Assembly: GCA_964472565.1 (NCBI GenBank)
Contig: CAYYNB010000008.1
Coordinates: forward strand, 6,863 to 70,862
Reading direction: 5' to 3'
DNA: 64,000 nt
Origin: DATAMF01 sp964472565
Lineage (GTDB): Bacteria > Chloroflexota > Anaerolineae > Aggregatilineales > Aggregatilineaceae
In this document: positions 9,483 to 17,551 of the stretch, in pieces
Numbering within the stretch: position 1 is the stretch's first letter
Layout of the letters: each line of letters opens with the position of its first letter
The notes under the pieces: model-generated
Seen by the model: only the letters and a program-made list of their open reading frames with translations
Databases searched by the model: none
Told to the model about the DNA's origin: nothing
Position numbers and translations under genes: made by a program

Positions 9483-10313
9483 ATGGCAAAACCAAAACAA
9501 GAAGTACGTGGGCGGGCGCTGAAAGCTATTGTGAGCACTGCCTTTTTTAGTGTTGAAAGCGCGGTTATTATTGCGCTCGCCATCACGCTGTTTGGTTTAG
9601 GTTACGCGCCGTTTGACTGGTGGCAGTCATGGTTCTGGCTGGTCTTTGGTGCCGCCGCCGAAGCGCTGTACCTGGGCGTGACGATTAGCGATCCACAGGC
9701 CGCTCAGCGCGCCGTCGATTTGATGCTGACCAGCCAGTATGATCCCGATGACATTCAGAATCCTGTCGCGCGTGAGCGGCTGAAACGCGCCCTTGAATAC
9801 CGCCGCCTGATCGCGGAAGCGGCCACCCGGCATGGTCCGGCCATGCGCCACAGCATCGAAGCCACCGCCAGCGAACTGGATGCCTGGATCGAGCAGATTT
9901 ATAAACTGGCCCGCCGCATGGATGGCTTTGAAGAAAACGAGATCGTCAGCCGGGACCGCCGTCTGGCTCCCCAGGACTTAAAGAATCTGCGCCGCCGCCT
10001 GGAAAACGAAGAAGACGCCGGAGTCCGCGACGAATTGCAGGAAGCCATCCAGACCAAAGAAACCCAGATCGCCAATCTGCGCACGCTCGAAAATTTCATC
10101 AAACGCGCCGACATTCAGCTTGATCACACGCTCTCTGCGTTAGGCACGGTCTATGCCCAGGTCCAGTTGATCGACTCGAAGGACGTAGACAGCGCCCGCG
10201 CCAAGCGGCTGCAAGCCAACATCAACGAAGAAATCACCACGCTGCAAGATACGATTTCGGCCATTGATGAAGTCCAGGGCTACCATTCCTATCTGGCCAG
10301 CAACAGCGAATAG
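9483..10313 (+). CDS. Two-TM membrane protein with long coiled-coil tail, unknown function
   Basis: 276 residues. Two hydrophobic helices (about residues 18-40 and 46-66) are followed by a charged, helical, largely cytoplasmic domain rich in Arg/Glu, with breaks near DDIQNP and RDRRLAPQD. I do not recognise the family. It lies just after pspA and may be a membrane anchor or envelope-stress partner, but the terminator between them shows separate transcription is possible. The N-terminus (MAKPKQEVRGRALKAIV) is basic, consistent with an inside N-terminus. Confidence 0.65.
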   Translation: MAKPKQEVRGRALKAIVSTAFFSVESAVIIALAITLFGLGYAPFDWWQSWFWLVFGAAAEALYLGVTISDPQAAQRAVDLMLTSQYDPDDIQNPVARERLKRALEYRRLIAEAATRHGPAMRHSIEATASELDAWIEQIYKLARRMDGFEENEIVSRDRRLAPQDLKNLRRRLENEEDAGVRDELQEAIQTKETQIANLRTLENFIKRADIQLDHTLSALGTVYAQVQLIDSKDVDSARAKRLQANINEEITTLQDTISAIDEVQGYHSYLASNSE

Positions 10314-10317
10314 GGAT

Positions 10318-10782
10318 ATGGATGCATCCGAACTGGTCGCGCAGGGCTACCGCATCCGGCGCGTGACCCTGCGCGATCTGCGCGCAGTGCATGCCCTGGA
10401 ACAGGTCATTTTTCCGCTGGATGCGTATCCCTACCTGGATTTAACGCTGCTGTTTATCTGGCCGGGGACGCTCAATCTCAAAGCCACTGCGCCGGATGGA
10501 TCGTTGGCCGGGTTTGTCGCCGGATCGCGCCACGTGTGGAGTTCTACCGCCTGGATCATCACACTGGGCGTGCATCCGGCCCACCAGAACAAGGGTGTAG
10601 GCCGCTGGCTGCTGCTGACCGCCGAACAACGGATGCATAAACCCACCGTCCGGCTGACGGTTCGCGCCAGCAATGCCCCCGCCATCACACTCTACCGTCA
10701 CACCGGCTATGCGATTATTCAGCGTAAACCCGGTTACTACCGTGACAACGAAACCGGACTTGTCATGGAGAAGGAGTTATAG
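10318..10782 (+). CDS. GNAT-family N-acetyltransferase (RimI-like)
   Basis: 154 residues from the ATG five bases after the previous stop. The acetyl-CoA loop is visible as VHPAHQNKGVGRWLL (GNAT motif A, Q/R-x-x-G-x-G type), preceded by the beta4 strand WIITLGV and followed by VRASNAPAITLYRHTGY, a typical RimI-like motif B with the late Tyr. The acyl acceptor cannot be predicted; candidates include protein N-termini or small amines. An upstream in-frame ATG at 10264 lies inside the preceding gene and is rejected as the start. Confidence 0.85.
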   Translation: MDASELVAQGYRIRRVTLRDLRAVHALEQVIFPLDAYPYLDLTLLFIWPGTLNLKATAPDGSLAGFVAGSRHVWSSTAWIITLGVHPAHQNKGVGRWLLLTAEQRMHKPTVRLTVRASNAPAITLYRHTGYAIIQRKPGYYRDNETGLVMEKEL

Positions 10783-10794
10783 AAGGAGAGACAG

Positions 10795-11325
10795 GTGAAA
10801 CCCTCACGATTGGCACTCTTGTCACTGCTGCTGTTACCGCTCCTGAGCTGCACTTTGCTCGATAGATTTTTACCTTCCGCTACAACACAGCCCACTTCGA
10901 CGCCGCTGCCGGCTGCCAAAACCAATATTTTCCTGATCGCGCTGGAAGACGGCGGCGCAACCGGGATGTTGGTTGGCTGTGGTGACAGCCTGATCCCCGT
11001 CCCCTATGGCGAATGGTATCCTACCGTCACCTTCCGCCAGATCGCCTATGCCCTGACGGACTTTTTGGCGCTGCACGACCAGTTTTACGGCGAATCAGGG
11101 CTGTACAACGCGCTCTACCAGTCCGATCTGACCGTCCAGAATGTGAACATCGATGCCAGCGGCTTCGCCACCGTCGATCTGTCCGGCCAATTGGTGTTGG
11201 GCGGCGTGTGTGACGGTCCGCGCGTTAAGGCGCAGCTTGAACAGACGATTTTGCAATTCGGGGTAACGGGCGTGACCGTGACCATCAACGGCACCCCGCT
11301 CGACAATTTGATCTCCGGCCAATAA
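10795..11325 (+). CDS. Exported lipoprotein, GerMN-like
   Basis: 176 residues starting at GTG with AGAAGGAGAG just upstream. Signal peptide with lipobox LLSC (Cys at about 19), then a Thr/Pro linker. The mature domain (IFLIALEDGGATGMLVGCG and VTFRQIAYALTDFLAL) resembles the GerMN fold found in spore-germination protein GerM and in many non-sporulating bacteria's lipoproteins. It ends with DLSGQLVLGGVCD and VTGVTVTINGTPLD, also typical of that fold. It acts outside the membrane; the role is unknown. It is 12 bases after the acetyltransferase, so probably co-transcribed. Confidence 0.65.
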   Translation: MKPSRLALLSLLLLPLLSCTLLDRFLPSATTQPTSTPLPAAKTNIFLIALEDGGATGMLVGCGDSLIPVPYGEWYPTVTFRQIAYALTDFLALHDQFYGESGLYNALYQSDLTVQNVNIDASGFATVDLSGQLVLGGVCDGPRVKAQLEQTILQFGVTGVTVTINGTPLDNLISGQ

Positions 11326-11339
11326 ATTCTCATTCCATA

Positions 11340-11361
11340 GGGGCGATGCCTGCATCGCCCC
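11340..11361. terminator. Convergent hairpin between lipoprotein and acyltransferase
   Basis: A 10-bp perfect stem GGGGCGATGC/GCATCGCCCC with a 2-base spacer lies between convergent genes. It has no T run on either side, so termination is only suggested. Confidence 0.4.
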
Positions 11362-11386
11362 GTTCGCTGCACGGGGCTAAGCGTAT

Positions 11387-12553
11387 CTATCCCGCCGCTG
11401 CGCTTTTCACGCGCGAACGGGGACCATTCAGCAACTGCCCAATCAACGTGTAACGCACGCCCCATTGGTACGTCGCCAACAGCACCACCAGCGATACCCC
11501 GCAGACGATCATAAACTTGGGGAACGCCGCCCAATGCACATCCATCAGCCATACGCTCAACAGCGCGACCAGCGGCATATGCATCAGGTAGACCCAATAG
11601 GCCGCGTCCGACAGATAATGCACCCAGCCCCGCGCCTGAGAATTGAGCGCGTCAAACATCCCCACCAAACCGAACAAAACCAGCCACGTTTCCAGCGAAT
11701 ACACGCTGGTATACAGCAGATTCTGTTCGGATACCGCCCCGCTCAGAATGAGCCGCACCGGCATAATCACGAACGTACCCAGCAGCAGATCACCGAGCCA
11801 CACTCGCCGCGCGCTGAGCGTTTTGAGCAGCGCAGACTGGCGGAAAATGAGCCATCCGAAGGCAAAAAACAGACTGTGATAGATGAAAAACATCATATTC
11901 GGCCCGAAAAGCATCACATCTTCACTGGTCACAAGCGCCCGCAGCAGCATCGTCGGCAGCGCCAGCCAGAGCACCCGCCAACGCGACTCCATGACCCACC
12001 GGATGGTCTGATCCGCGCGCCGCAGCACCCGCGCCGCCAGTTCCGGCAGCCGATCCGCGATCTGATATACGGCCAGCGTGACGAGATAGAACCCCAGCAG
12101 GTAATACAAAAACCAGAGATGCAGCGGCGGCAGTCCACCGCCCGACGACGAATCATTCTCCAGTTGGGCCAGGGTACCCGTTCGCCACGCGCCGTAGAGG
12201 ATCACCGCAATGGTCAGCGGCACGACGATGATCATGCCCAGCACAAATGGAATGAAGATATGCTGAAAACGGTTTTTGAGGAAACTTCGCATGCCGCGCC
12301 GCTGGATCACCAGGTGCGCGAAAAAGCCCGCCATCAGGAAAAAGGTCTGCATCCGCCAGGCGTGGATCCATGCAATGAGGAGCAGGATCAAACCCGACGA
12401 TGACGAATCAAACGGCCATCCCGCTAAATTGCCATCTTCCAGATACGCGCCAACATACGACATCCCGCCATGCAGCGCAACCCCCAACACCAGCGCAAAC
12501 GCGCGCAGGGCATCCAACCCGGGATAACGTATTTTGGGGTTAGACTGGCTCAT
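11387..12553 (-). CDS. Membrane acyltransferase (acyltransferase-3/OpgC type)
   Basis: 388 residues with about ten hydrophobic helices. The N-terminus RYPGLDALRAFALVLGVALHG matches the acyltransferase-3 signature, with the family's conserved Asp and Arg near the first helix and a His after it. FFLMAGFFAHLV is the usual second signature. The family transfers acyl groups to extracytoplasmic sugars, peptidoglycan or glucans. The ATG at 12553 is preferred over the adjacent GTG at 12556 because GAGAGG is then spaced six bases upstream. No glycan-synthesis genes are adjacent, so the acceptor is unknown. Confidence 0.85.
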   Translation of the reverse strand: MSQSNPKIRYPGLDALRAFALVLGVALHGGMSYVGAYLEDGNLAGWPFDSSSSGLILLLIAWIHAWRMQTFFLMAGFFAHLVIQRRGMRSFLKNRFQHIFIPFVLGMIIVVPLTIAVILYGAWRTGTLAQLENDSSSGGGLPPLHLWFLYYLLGFYLVTLAVYQIADRLPELAARVLRRADQTIRWVMESRWRVLWLALPTMLLRALVTSEDVMLFGPNMMFFIYHSLFFAFGWLIFRQSALLKTLSARRVWLGDLLLGTFVIMPVRLILSGAVSEQNLLYTSVYSLETWLVLFGLVGMFDALNSQARGWVHYLSDAAYWVYLMHMPLVALLSVWLMDVHWAAFPKFMIVCGVSLVVLLATYQWGVRYTLIGQLLNGPRSRVKSAAAG

Positions 12554-12622
12554 CACGAACCTCTCGTTTTTATTTTTATTACGAAAGACGTGAGGCTGGG
12601 GTTGTGCAAGCCAGCGCGCAGC

Positions 12623-12724
12623 CTAAGGCTGCGCCACTATTTTCTTGACCCCATCCCCCTACCCTATGGGAAGGGGCGTCAAACCTACAGGCGATGGGGA
12701 ATTATTTTCTTGGATCAGCCTTAG
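12623..12724. repeat. Dispersed repeat family A, copy 2, with terminal inverted repeats
   Basis: The 102-base element is bounded by CTAAGGCTG (12623-12631) and its exact complement CAGCCTTAG (12716-12724). Inside are the family blocks GGCTGCGCCA, CCCCATCCC and GTCAAACC, and a duplicated TATTTTCTTG. The right end supplies the stop codon of the metallophosphoesterase gene. It is MITE-like in form; no transposase is present. Confidence 0.6.
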
Positions 12725-13227
12725 ACCAGTTCGGGGAACTCGATAAATTCCACCTCAGCGCCGGTGGTATCCACCACACATACGGATCGAGATTCCGGCT
12801 GGCTGCCGCCCAGCGCGCCGGGATTGATCAGCCGCACCCCATAGGCGCTGCGCAGTTCATTCCGGCGGCGGTGAGTATGCCCATGACACACGTAATCATA
12901 TTTGCCGCTCATCATCATCCCATACAACAGGCTGGAATCCGCCCCATGTGTCACGCCGAACTTTTTACCATCAATTTCCACTTCTTTTGTCAATTGGGGA
13001 ATCGGCACCCCAATCCGCCGCGCGGCATCGGCCAGTGAATTCCAGTGCATATCCATATTGCCCAGCACAAACGACACATCCCACCCCATAAACAGCATCA
13101 GCATCTCAGGTGTGGTGATGTCGCCGCAGTGAATCAGGCGGGTGATATGCAGATCGCGGAAGCGGTCCAGCGCGATCCGGGTGTTCGTCTGACTATTGTG
13201 TGTATCCGAAAGAATACCGACTTTCAA
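12721..13227 (-). CDS. YfcE/MJ0936-type metallophosphoesterase
   Basis: 168 residues, the normal length for this small phosphodiesterase family. The dimetal motifs are all visible: SDTH (residue 8), HCGD, GNMD and CHGHTH, with INPGALGG near the end. Family members hydrolyse phosphodiesters with Mn or Ni; the physiological substrate is generally unknown. Its stop codon lies in the terminal repeat of family A copy 2. It is 9 bases downstream of the histidine-phosphatase gene and likely in one operon with it. Confidence 0.88.
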   Translation of the reverse strand: MKVGILSDTHNSQTNTRIALDRFRDLHITRLIHCGDITTPEMLMLFMGWDVSFVLGNMDMHWNSLADAARRIGVPIPQLTKEVEIDGKKFGVTHGADSSLLYGMMMSGKYDYVCHGHTHRRRNELRSAYGVRLINPGALGGSQPESRSVCVVDTTGAEVEFIEFPELV

Positions 13228-13236
13228 AACTCCCCC

Positions 13237-13830
13237 CTATGGCCTGTACGGTAAACCGTCATACGGTGCAGCGAGAAACGGCGTAATCGGATGCAGCGCC
13301 GCGCGGTCAACGGCCATCACTTCGGCAAACCCCAGTTTTTGCCACTGTGCAAACGAGGGAGTTTCGCGGAACAAATGCGCCACATACAGCGTCAGCACGG
13401 TGGCATGCGACACCACCGCCAGCGATTGGCTGCGCGGGTGGCGCGACAGCACCGCGTCCATGGCCTGCACAAAGCGCTCACGCGCTTGCGCCGCCGATTC
13501 CCATGACGGGATCGGGGATACATCGGGCCGCGAAAAAAACGAGGCCTGCGCCGCGTAAAATTGGTCGCCCGCCACCCACTGATCGCGCTGGGCCTCGCCC
13601 AACTCCTGCACCGCGATATGCGTTACACCATGCGCGGCCAAAACCGCTTCGCCCACAGCCGTTGTTTTGTATTCCTGGCTGGTATAAACCGCCGCGACTC
13701 CATCCCAAAACGCCGCCGCCACCAGATCACGGACCTGTTTGTGCCCTTCATCCGAGAGCCGCCACTGCGAGGCCGGCAGCGCGGCATCCGGCTGCGTTTT
13801 AGGATGTCGAATCAAATAAAGAAATGCCAT
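13237..13830 (-). CDS. Histidine phosphatase superfamily protein (divergent)
   Basis: 197 residues. The start LYLIRHPKT fits the phosphoglycerate-mutase-like RHG motif with Pro in place of Gly after the catalytic His. A second His in VVSHATVLTLY matches the usual VSHGG site, and LSDEGHKQVRDL and YTSQEYKTTAVGEAV are family landmarks. The catalytic His and Arg residues seem intact. The product is probably a small cytoplasmic phosphatase. It sits one base after the DUF1232 stop, so it is in the same minus-strand operon. Confidence 0.8.
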   Translation of the reverse strand: MAFLYLIRHPKTQPDAALPASQWRLSDEGHKQVRDLVAAAFWDGVAAVYTSQEYKTTAVGEAVLAAHGVTHIAVQELGEAQRDQWVAGDQFYAAQASFFSRPDVSPIPSWESAAQARERFVQAMDAVLSRHPRSQSLAVVSHATVLTLYVAHLFRETPSFAQWQKLGFAEVMAVDRAALHPITPFLAAPYDGLPYRP

Positions 13831-13831
13831 G

Positions 13832-14173
13832 TTATTCGTCCCGCACTTCGTACTGCCCCTCGATCACCTTCGGAGCGTTAGATTTATCCGGCGCTTCCCC
13901 GCGATATTCACGCCGGACCTCACGCGGAGCGCTGTAGATAAAGGTCTGCAAGCCAAGCAGAAAAACCCCCAGATCATCCACCACACCGAGCGGTCCGAAG
14001 GCCACTTCGGGCAGAAGATCGAGCGGGGATAGGATATACAACACCGTGAGCAACGGGATCAGTTTTGCCGTCCCACTCACCCGGCGGTCCAGCATCAGCC
14101 GGAAGGCCAGCACCAGATTATGCACCAACTTCGTTAACAGATCTGGATTCGAGGTTATTCGTTTTGGTTTCAT
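13832..14173 (-). CDS. DUF1232 (YkvA-like) small membrane protein
   Basis: 113 residues. The signature LYILSPLDLLPE followed by GVVDDLGVFLLGL is that of DUF1232, a short membrane-associated family of unknown role. I chose the ATG at 14173 because it overlaps the stop of the upstream MFS gene as ATGA; the much longer open frame upstream is the antisense shadow of that transporter. The C-terminal tail is charged. Confidence 0.85.
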   Translation of the reverse strand: MKPKRITSNPDLLTKLVHNLVLAFRLMLDRRVSGTAKLIPLLTVLYILSPLDLLPEVAFGPLGVVDDLGVFLLGLQTFIYSAPREVRREYRGEAPDKSNAPKVIEGQYEVRDE

Positions 14174-15318
14174 CGTTTCACGCTCACTCCCAACACCACA
14201 ACACCGATCACCCCGATGATTCCGGCGGCAAACGGCCACACCGGGTTGTGCGCGTATAACATACCGGCAGCATTCGTCCCGATCACAGTTGCCAGCCCGG
14301 CCAGCGTATCGACCAGCGCATACGCGATCCCGTGCTGGTGATCCGGTACCCGCGTGCTGATCACGCTTACAGCCAGAGGCCGGGATGCATAATACGCGCC
14401 GAGCAGAAAATTCGCCGGAACAACAACGAGCCATGCACCGCTGACTATCATCATAACAAACGACAACATGACTAACAAGAGGCTGACAAAAAAACCGCGC
14501 CATGACGACAAACGACCTAACGAAAGACTGAACACGAGTGTGCCCAGGGCGTTCACCGATCCCAACGCACCTAACGCCGTGCGCGAAAAATGACGTTCCT
14601 CTTCCAGATACTGCGACACCAGCGGCTGCCCCACCAGCACCGCGACAAAACCCAGCGTCATCAGCCCAAACGCTACGATCACCGGGCGGCGCAGCAGCAA
14701 GCGGTAGTCGTGGCCGTCGGGCGGGCGTTCGGTGGCCGGGTACGGATGCGTTTGCAGAATCGCCAGCGTGCTCAACACAAACCAGAACACGCTGATCAGA
14801 AATACCGCCCGCAGATTGATCGCGTCGCCAATCGCGCCGCCGATCAGGGGCGACACCACCAACCCTGCCGAATAGGCCGCCCACAGCAGCGTGAGCGAGG
14901 CTTGCAGCGGCAGTGCCGGGTGCCGCGTCTGGTCATGCCGCAGGCTTTGCGTCAGATACAGGTTGGTGATCGGGACCGCCGCCGACGACAGGCCATACAC
15001 AAAAAATCCCGGCGCGGCCCACCGCCAATCGGGGGCCAATGCCATGATCACCACCCCGATCAAGCCCAGTCCCCAGCCGGGAAGCAGCAAACGGCGCGCG
15101 GGCAGGCGATCCGCCAGATACCCCGCCGGAAGAATAAACAACAGCCGGGCCAGTCCCCACATGCCAATCGTGAAGCCGGTTTCTTCGGGGGTTGCACCCA
15201 GCGAGCGCACATACAGCGGCTGGATGAACATCCACAGCCCCTCGCCCACGCCCCACAGCATATAGGAATACATTACCCAGCGCGTATCATGCCCAATGGC
15301 TCGCCACAGTTTCCGCAC
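14170..15318 (-). CDS. MFS transporter, 12-TM
   Basis: 382 residues with roughly twelve hydrophobic helices. The loop GLARLLFILPAGYLADRLPARRLL between helices 2 and 3 is the MFS motif A region (G-x-L-A-D-R type). The substrate is not predictable. It begins with GTG; a GGAG lies about 14 bases upstream, a long spacing, so a slightly different start is possible. The stop overlaps the DUF1232 start (ATGA), suggesting translational coupling. It heads a minus-strand group of DUF1232, histidine phosphatase and metallophosphoesterase. Confidence 0.85.
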   Translation of the reverse strand: MRKLWRAIGHDTRWVMYSYMLWGVGEGLWMFIQPLYVRSLGATPEETGFTIGMWGLARLLFILPAGYLADRLPARRLLLPGWGLGLIGVVIMALAPDWRWAAPGFFVYGLSSAAVPITNLYLTQSLRHDQTRHPALPLQASLTLLWAAYSAGLVVSPLIGGAIGDAINLRAVFLISVFWFVLSTLAILQTHPYPATERPPDGHDYRLLLRRPVIVAFGLMTLGFVAVLVGQPLVSQYLEEERHFSRTALGALGSVNALGTLVFSLSLGRLSSWRGFFVSLLLVMLSFVMMIVSGAWLVVVPANFLLGAYYASRPLAVSVISTRVPDHQHGIAYALVDTLAGLATVIGTNAAGMLYAHNPVWPFAAGIIGVIGVVVLGVSVKR

Positions 15319-15354
15319 GTTGATTCTGTGAACTCCTCAAAGCAACAAGAGAAC

Positions 15355-15951
15355 CTATAAAAGCACATGCACATTCGTGTCTAAATAAAGTACCGTAACC
15401 TCGTCTCCAATCTGGAAATCAGGTTCTGAAGCTGTAAAGTATTCACCCGTGACCGTTGCCCCGTCCAACGCCGATCTAAATGCGTAGTGAATTTCCTGCT
15501 CGTCGATGCCTAGCGCGATTACTTCAGTGATTTGACCTTGGGCCAGTTGCTTAGCAGTGACAAGAAGATTGAACAAGGACTTGATATATAGTTGCTCTCT
15601 TGCCGCTGAGTAAACTATTAGAAAAAAGAAGTATCCCCATCCTAGTACGAAAATACCGCTAGTCAGTGATAGAGCCGCTAACGGAAAATCCTCATAAAAG
15701 GTCATGGCTGGAATAATACCCAAAATGGTCGCAAAGATAACGCATATCCCTATGGGGAAAAACGCAAGTATAAATGGAAGTGCAAATAGTGTAGCTTGCC
15801 TGAGGCGAGGGTAACCAAGTATTCCAAGGCTGTGGGCAATGTTGAGCAAGATCTCATCCTGAGTAGCAGGATAAGGGCATTCTCCTTCAATAAAACACTG
15901 ATTTTCCCCGGCGATCAGGTGAATGGAATCCATTGATTTGCAGCCATACAC
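15355..15951 (-). CDS. Small two-TM membrane protein, paralogue of its upstream neighbour
   Basis: 198 residues from a GTG directly abutting the upstream stop codon; an ATG at 15933 is an alternative start. Two hydrophobic segments lie in the middle (around LFALPFILAFFPIGICVIFA and LTSGIFVLGWGYFFFLIVY). A soluble C-terminal domain (GQITEVIALGIDEQEIHYAF and GDEVTVLYLDTNVHVLL) recalls DUF3592-type beta domains. The neighbour at 15952 has the same layout and the same ending. Base composition is clearly richer in A/T than flanking genes, so recent transfer is possible. The function is unknown. Confidence 0.6.
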   Translation of the reverse strand: MYGCKSMDSIHLIAGENQCFIEGECPYPATQDEILLNIAHSLGILGYPRLRQATLFALPFILAFFPIGICVIFATILGIIPAMTFYEDFPLAALSLTSGIFVLGWGYFFFLIVYSAAREQLYIKSLFNLLVTAKQLAQGQITEVIALGIDEQEIHYAFRSALDGATVTGEYFTASEPDFQIGDEVTVLYLDTNVHVLL

Positions 15952-16572
15952 TTATAAGATAATATGTACATATTTGTGATAAAGAAAAAGCACATTAATT
16001 TCCTGACCCGCAGCAAATTCTTTAGCCAGCTTAGTGACATACCGACCTTCGAACTTTCGGCCTGATACTGTGAAAGCGTAGATGAGTTCTCTTTGAGTTG
16101 CATCTAACACGTTTATACTTACAACTTCACCTCGGTAGAAGGTTCCCATGCGGGCAAGGTGTCTATACAAACCATCCAGGTTAGAAGGGTAGCTGATCAT
16201 TGTGTCAGCGTAGAACAAGGCATATCGGAACTCGTACAACAGCATACAGTTTCCGCTTAGCACAAAGATACCGAGCAAAAATGGCCCTGGTTGTAGTCGC
16301 CCATTCATGATTGTTACGACGAACCACACGATCAGTGCGGCGACCAACAATATGAACACAAGGGTGGCCAATCTAACGAGAACTCGCGATATCCTTCTCA
16401 TCATTCGGCTTACCCCGGTATCTGGTATCAAGCGAATACCAGTTTGTTGAGCCAAGTTATCAAGAATTTCTGTAGAATGAGCGAGTTGTCTCCTTGTCCG
16501 AAACTTGCGGTGCTCGGCATAAAGGAACCGAGTCGATTCTGATGAAAGATGTGAACTATATTTCTGCATCAT
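15952..16572 (-). CDS. Small two-TM membrane protein, paralogous pair member
   Basis: 206 residues. A basic N-terminal region precedes two hydrophobic helices (LATLVFILLVAALIVWFVV and PFLLGIFVLSGNCMLLYEF), then a C-terminal domain (GEVVSINVLDATQRELIYAF and GQEINVLFLYHKYVHIIL) that aligns by eye with the downstream gene's end. The stop codon touches the start of that gene. A/T-richer than surroundings. No known catalytic motif is visible. The DUF3592-like tail suggests a surface-exposed beta domain, which is inference. Confidence 0.6.
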   Translation of the reverse strand: MMQKYSSHLSSESTRFLYAEHRKFRTRRQLAHSTEILDNLAQQTGIRLIPDTGVSRMMRRISRVLVRLATLVFILLVAALIVWFVVTIMNGRLQPGPFLLGIFVLSGNCMLLYEFRYALFYADTMISYPSNLDGLYRHLARMGTFYRGEVVSINVLDATQRELIYAFTVSGRKFEGRYVTKLAKEFAAGQEINVLFLYHKYVHIIL

Positions 16573-16651
16573 CTAGCCATATCTATGCACGAAAAAGATA
16601 CCATCCATTTGACAATCTCGTCTCAGCACAGGCATACAAGCTATAAACGCT

Positions 16652-17440
16652 CTATCCTAAGCGGCTGGAAAGAAAATTCCACACGACCTCATACACCGTT
16701 TCGCGCTCCACATCCTGCGTCAGACAGTGATCGCTGTTTTCCAGCGTATGGGTGACGAGATCAGTGCTTTTGACCAGACTCTGCGCCAGCGCCAGATTCC
16801 GGTAGGGCACGGTGCCATCGGCTTTGGAATACACCAGCAGCAGCGGCACGGTGAGCTGCGGTAAATGGCGGCGAACATCGGCCATCAGCGCCTTGAGCTG
16901 CACCACCGAATGCGTGGGCCGCACATGATAATCGGCCCGGCCATAATCGGGGCGTCCCATCGTGCGCTGAATCGCCTTGACGCGATCATTCAAATCTCCC
17001 GGCGCTTTGACCATCACAGGCCGCACATACTGGATCACGCGGGCGAAGCGTAACATCGGCGCGTCCAATTCCAGCGGGGCCGCCAGCGCGACCACGCCAT
17101 CCACCAACCCCGCCGATCCCACCCGCAGACTGAGCAGGCCGCCCATTGACACGCCCACCGCAAACACTTTGCGGCAGCGTGCCCGCAGTAGCGCCACGCC
17201 GTCCAGCACATCTTCGTACCAGTCGAGCCAGTGTTGGCGGCGCATCAAGGCCGGATCGGTGCCGTGTCCGGCCAGGCGCGGCGCGAAAACCGTCAGCCCG
17301 CGCGCGTGCAGATATTCCCCCAGCCAGCGCATTTCTTCCGGCGAGGCCGTGAATCCATGTGTACACAGACAGCCCACGTCGCCGCCGTCCAACCAGAACG
17401 GTTCCGCGCCGGGCCGCAGTTGCAGGGCATGTGCATCCAT
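16652..17440 (-). CDS. Alpha/beta-hydrolase, carboxylesterase/thermostable-esterase type
   Basis: 262 residues from the ATG at 17440; the longer frame upstream adds an unconvincing extension. CTHGFTASPEEMRWLGEYL gives the oxyanion HG region, GVSMGG the nucleophile elbow (Ser about residue 99), SKADGTVPY the acid and NSDHCLTQD the catalytic His. This order and length match the Est30-type monoacylglycerol-lipase/carboxylesterase family. No signal peptide, so intracellular. The promoter region divergently faces the beta-propeller gene. Confidence 0.85.
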   Translation of the reverse strand: MDAHALQLRPGAEPFWLDGGDVGCLCTHGFTASPEEMRWLGEYLHARGLTVFAPRLAGHGTDPALMRRQHWLDWYEDVLDGVALLRARCRKVFAVGVSMGGLLSLRVGSAGLVDGVVALAAPLELDAPMLRFARVIQYVRPVMVKAPGDLNDRVKAIQRTMGRPDYGRADYHVRPTHSVVQLKALMADVRRHLPQLTVPLLLVYSKADGTVPYRNLALAQSLVKSTDLVTHTLENSDHCLTQDVERETVYEVVWNFLSSRLG

Positions 17441-17551
17441 CGTCTTACCGCTTTCTACAGACCAAACCGCCCTAAGTCTACCAGGGTAGGCAGCGCTTCT
17501 CAATTCCTGCTATACTGCATAATGTCACGCCTAAAACGATTGAGAATATCC

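Noticed and set aside
11465..12403. 312-residue plus-strand open frame opposite the acyltransferase
   Set aside because: His/Gln/Arg-rich antisense artefact.
17231..17551. Long N-terminal extension of the beta-propeller gene
   Set aside because: It overlaps the esterase in antisense; the ATG at 17552 begins a proper signal peptide.
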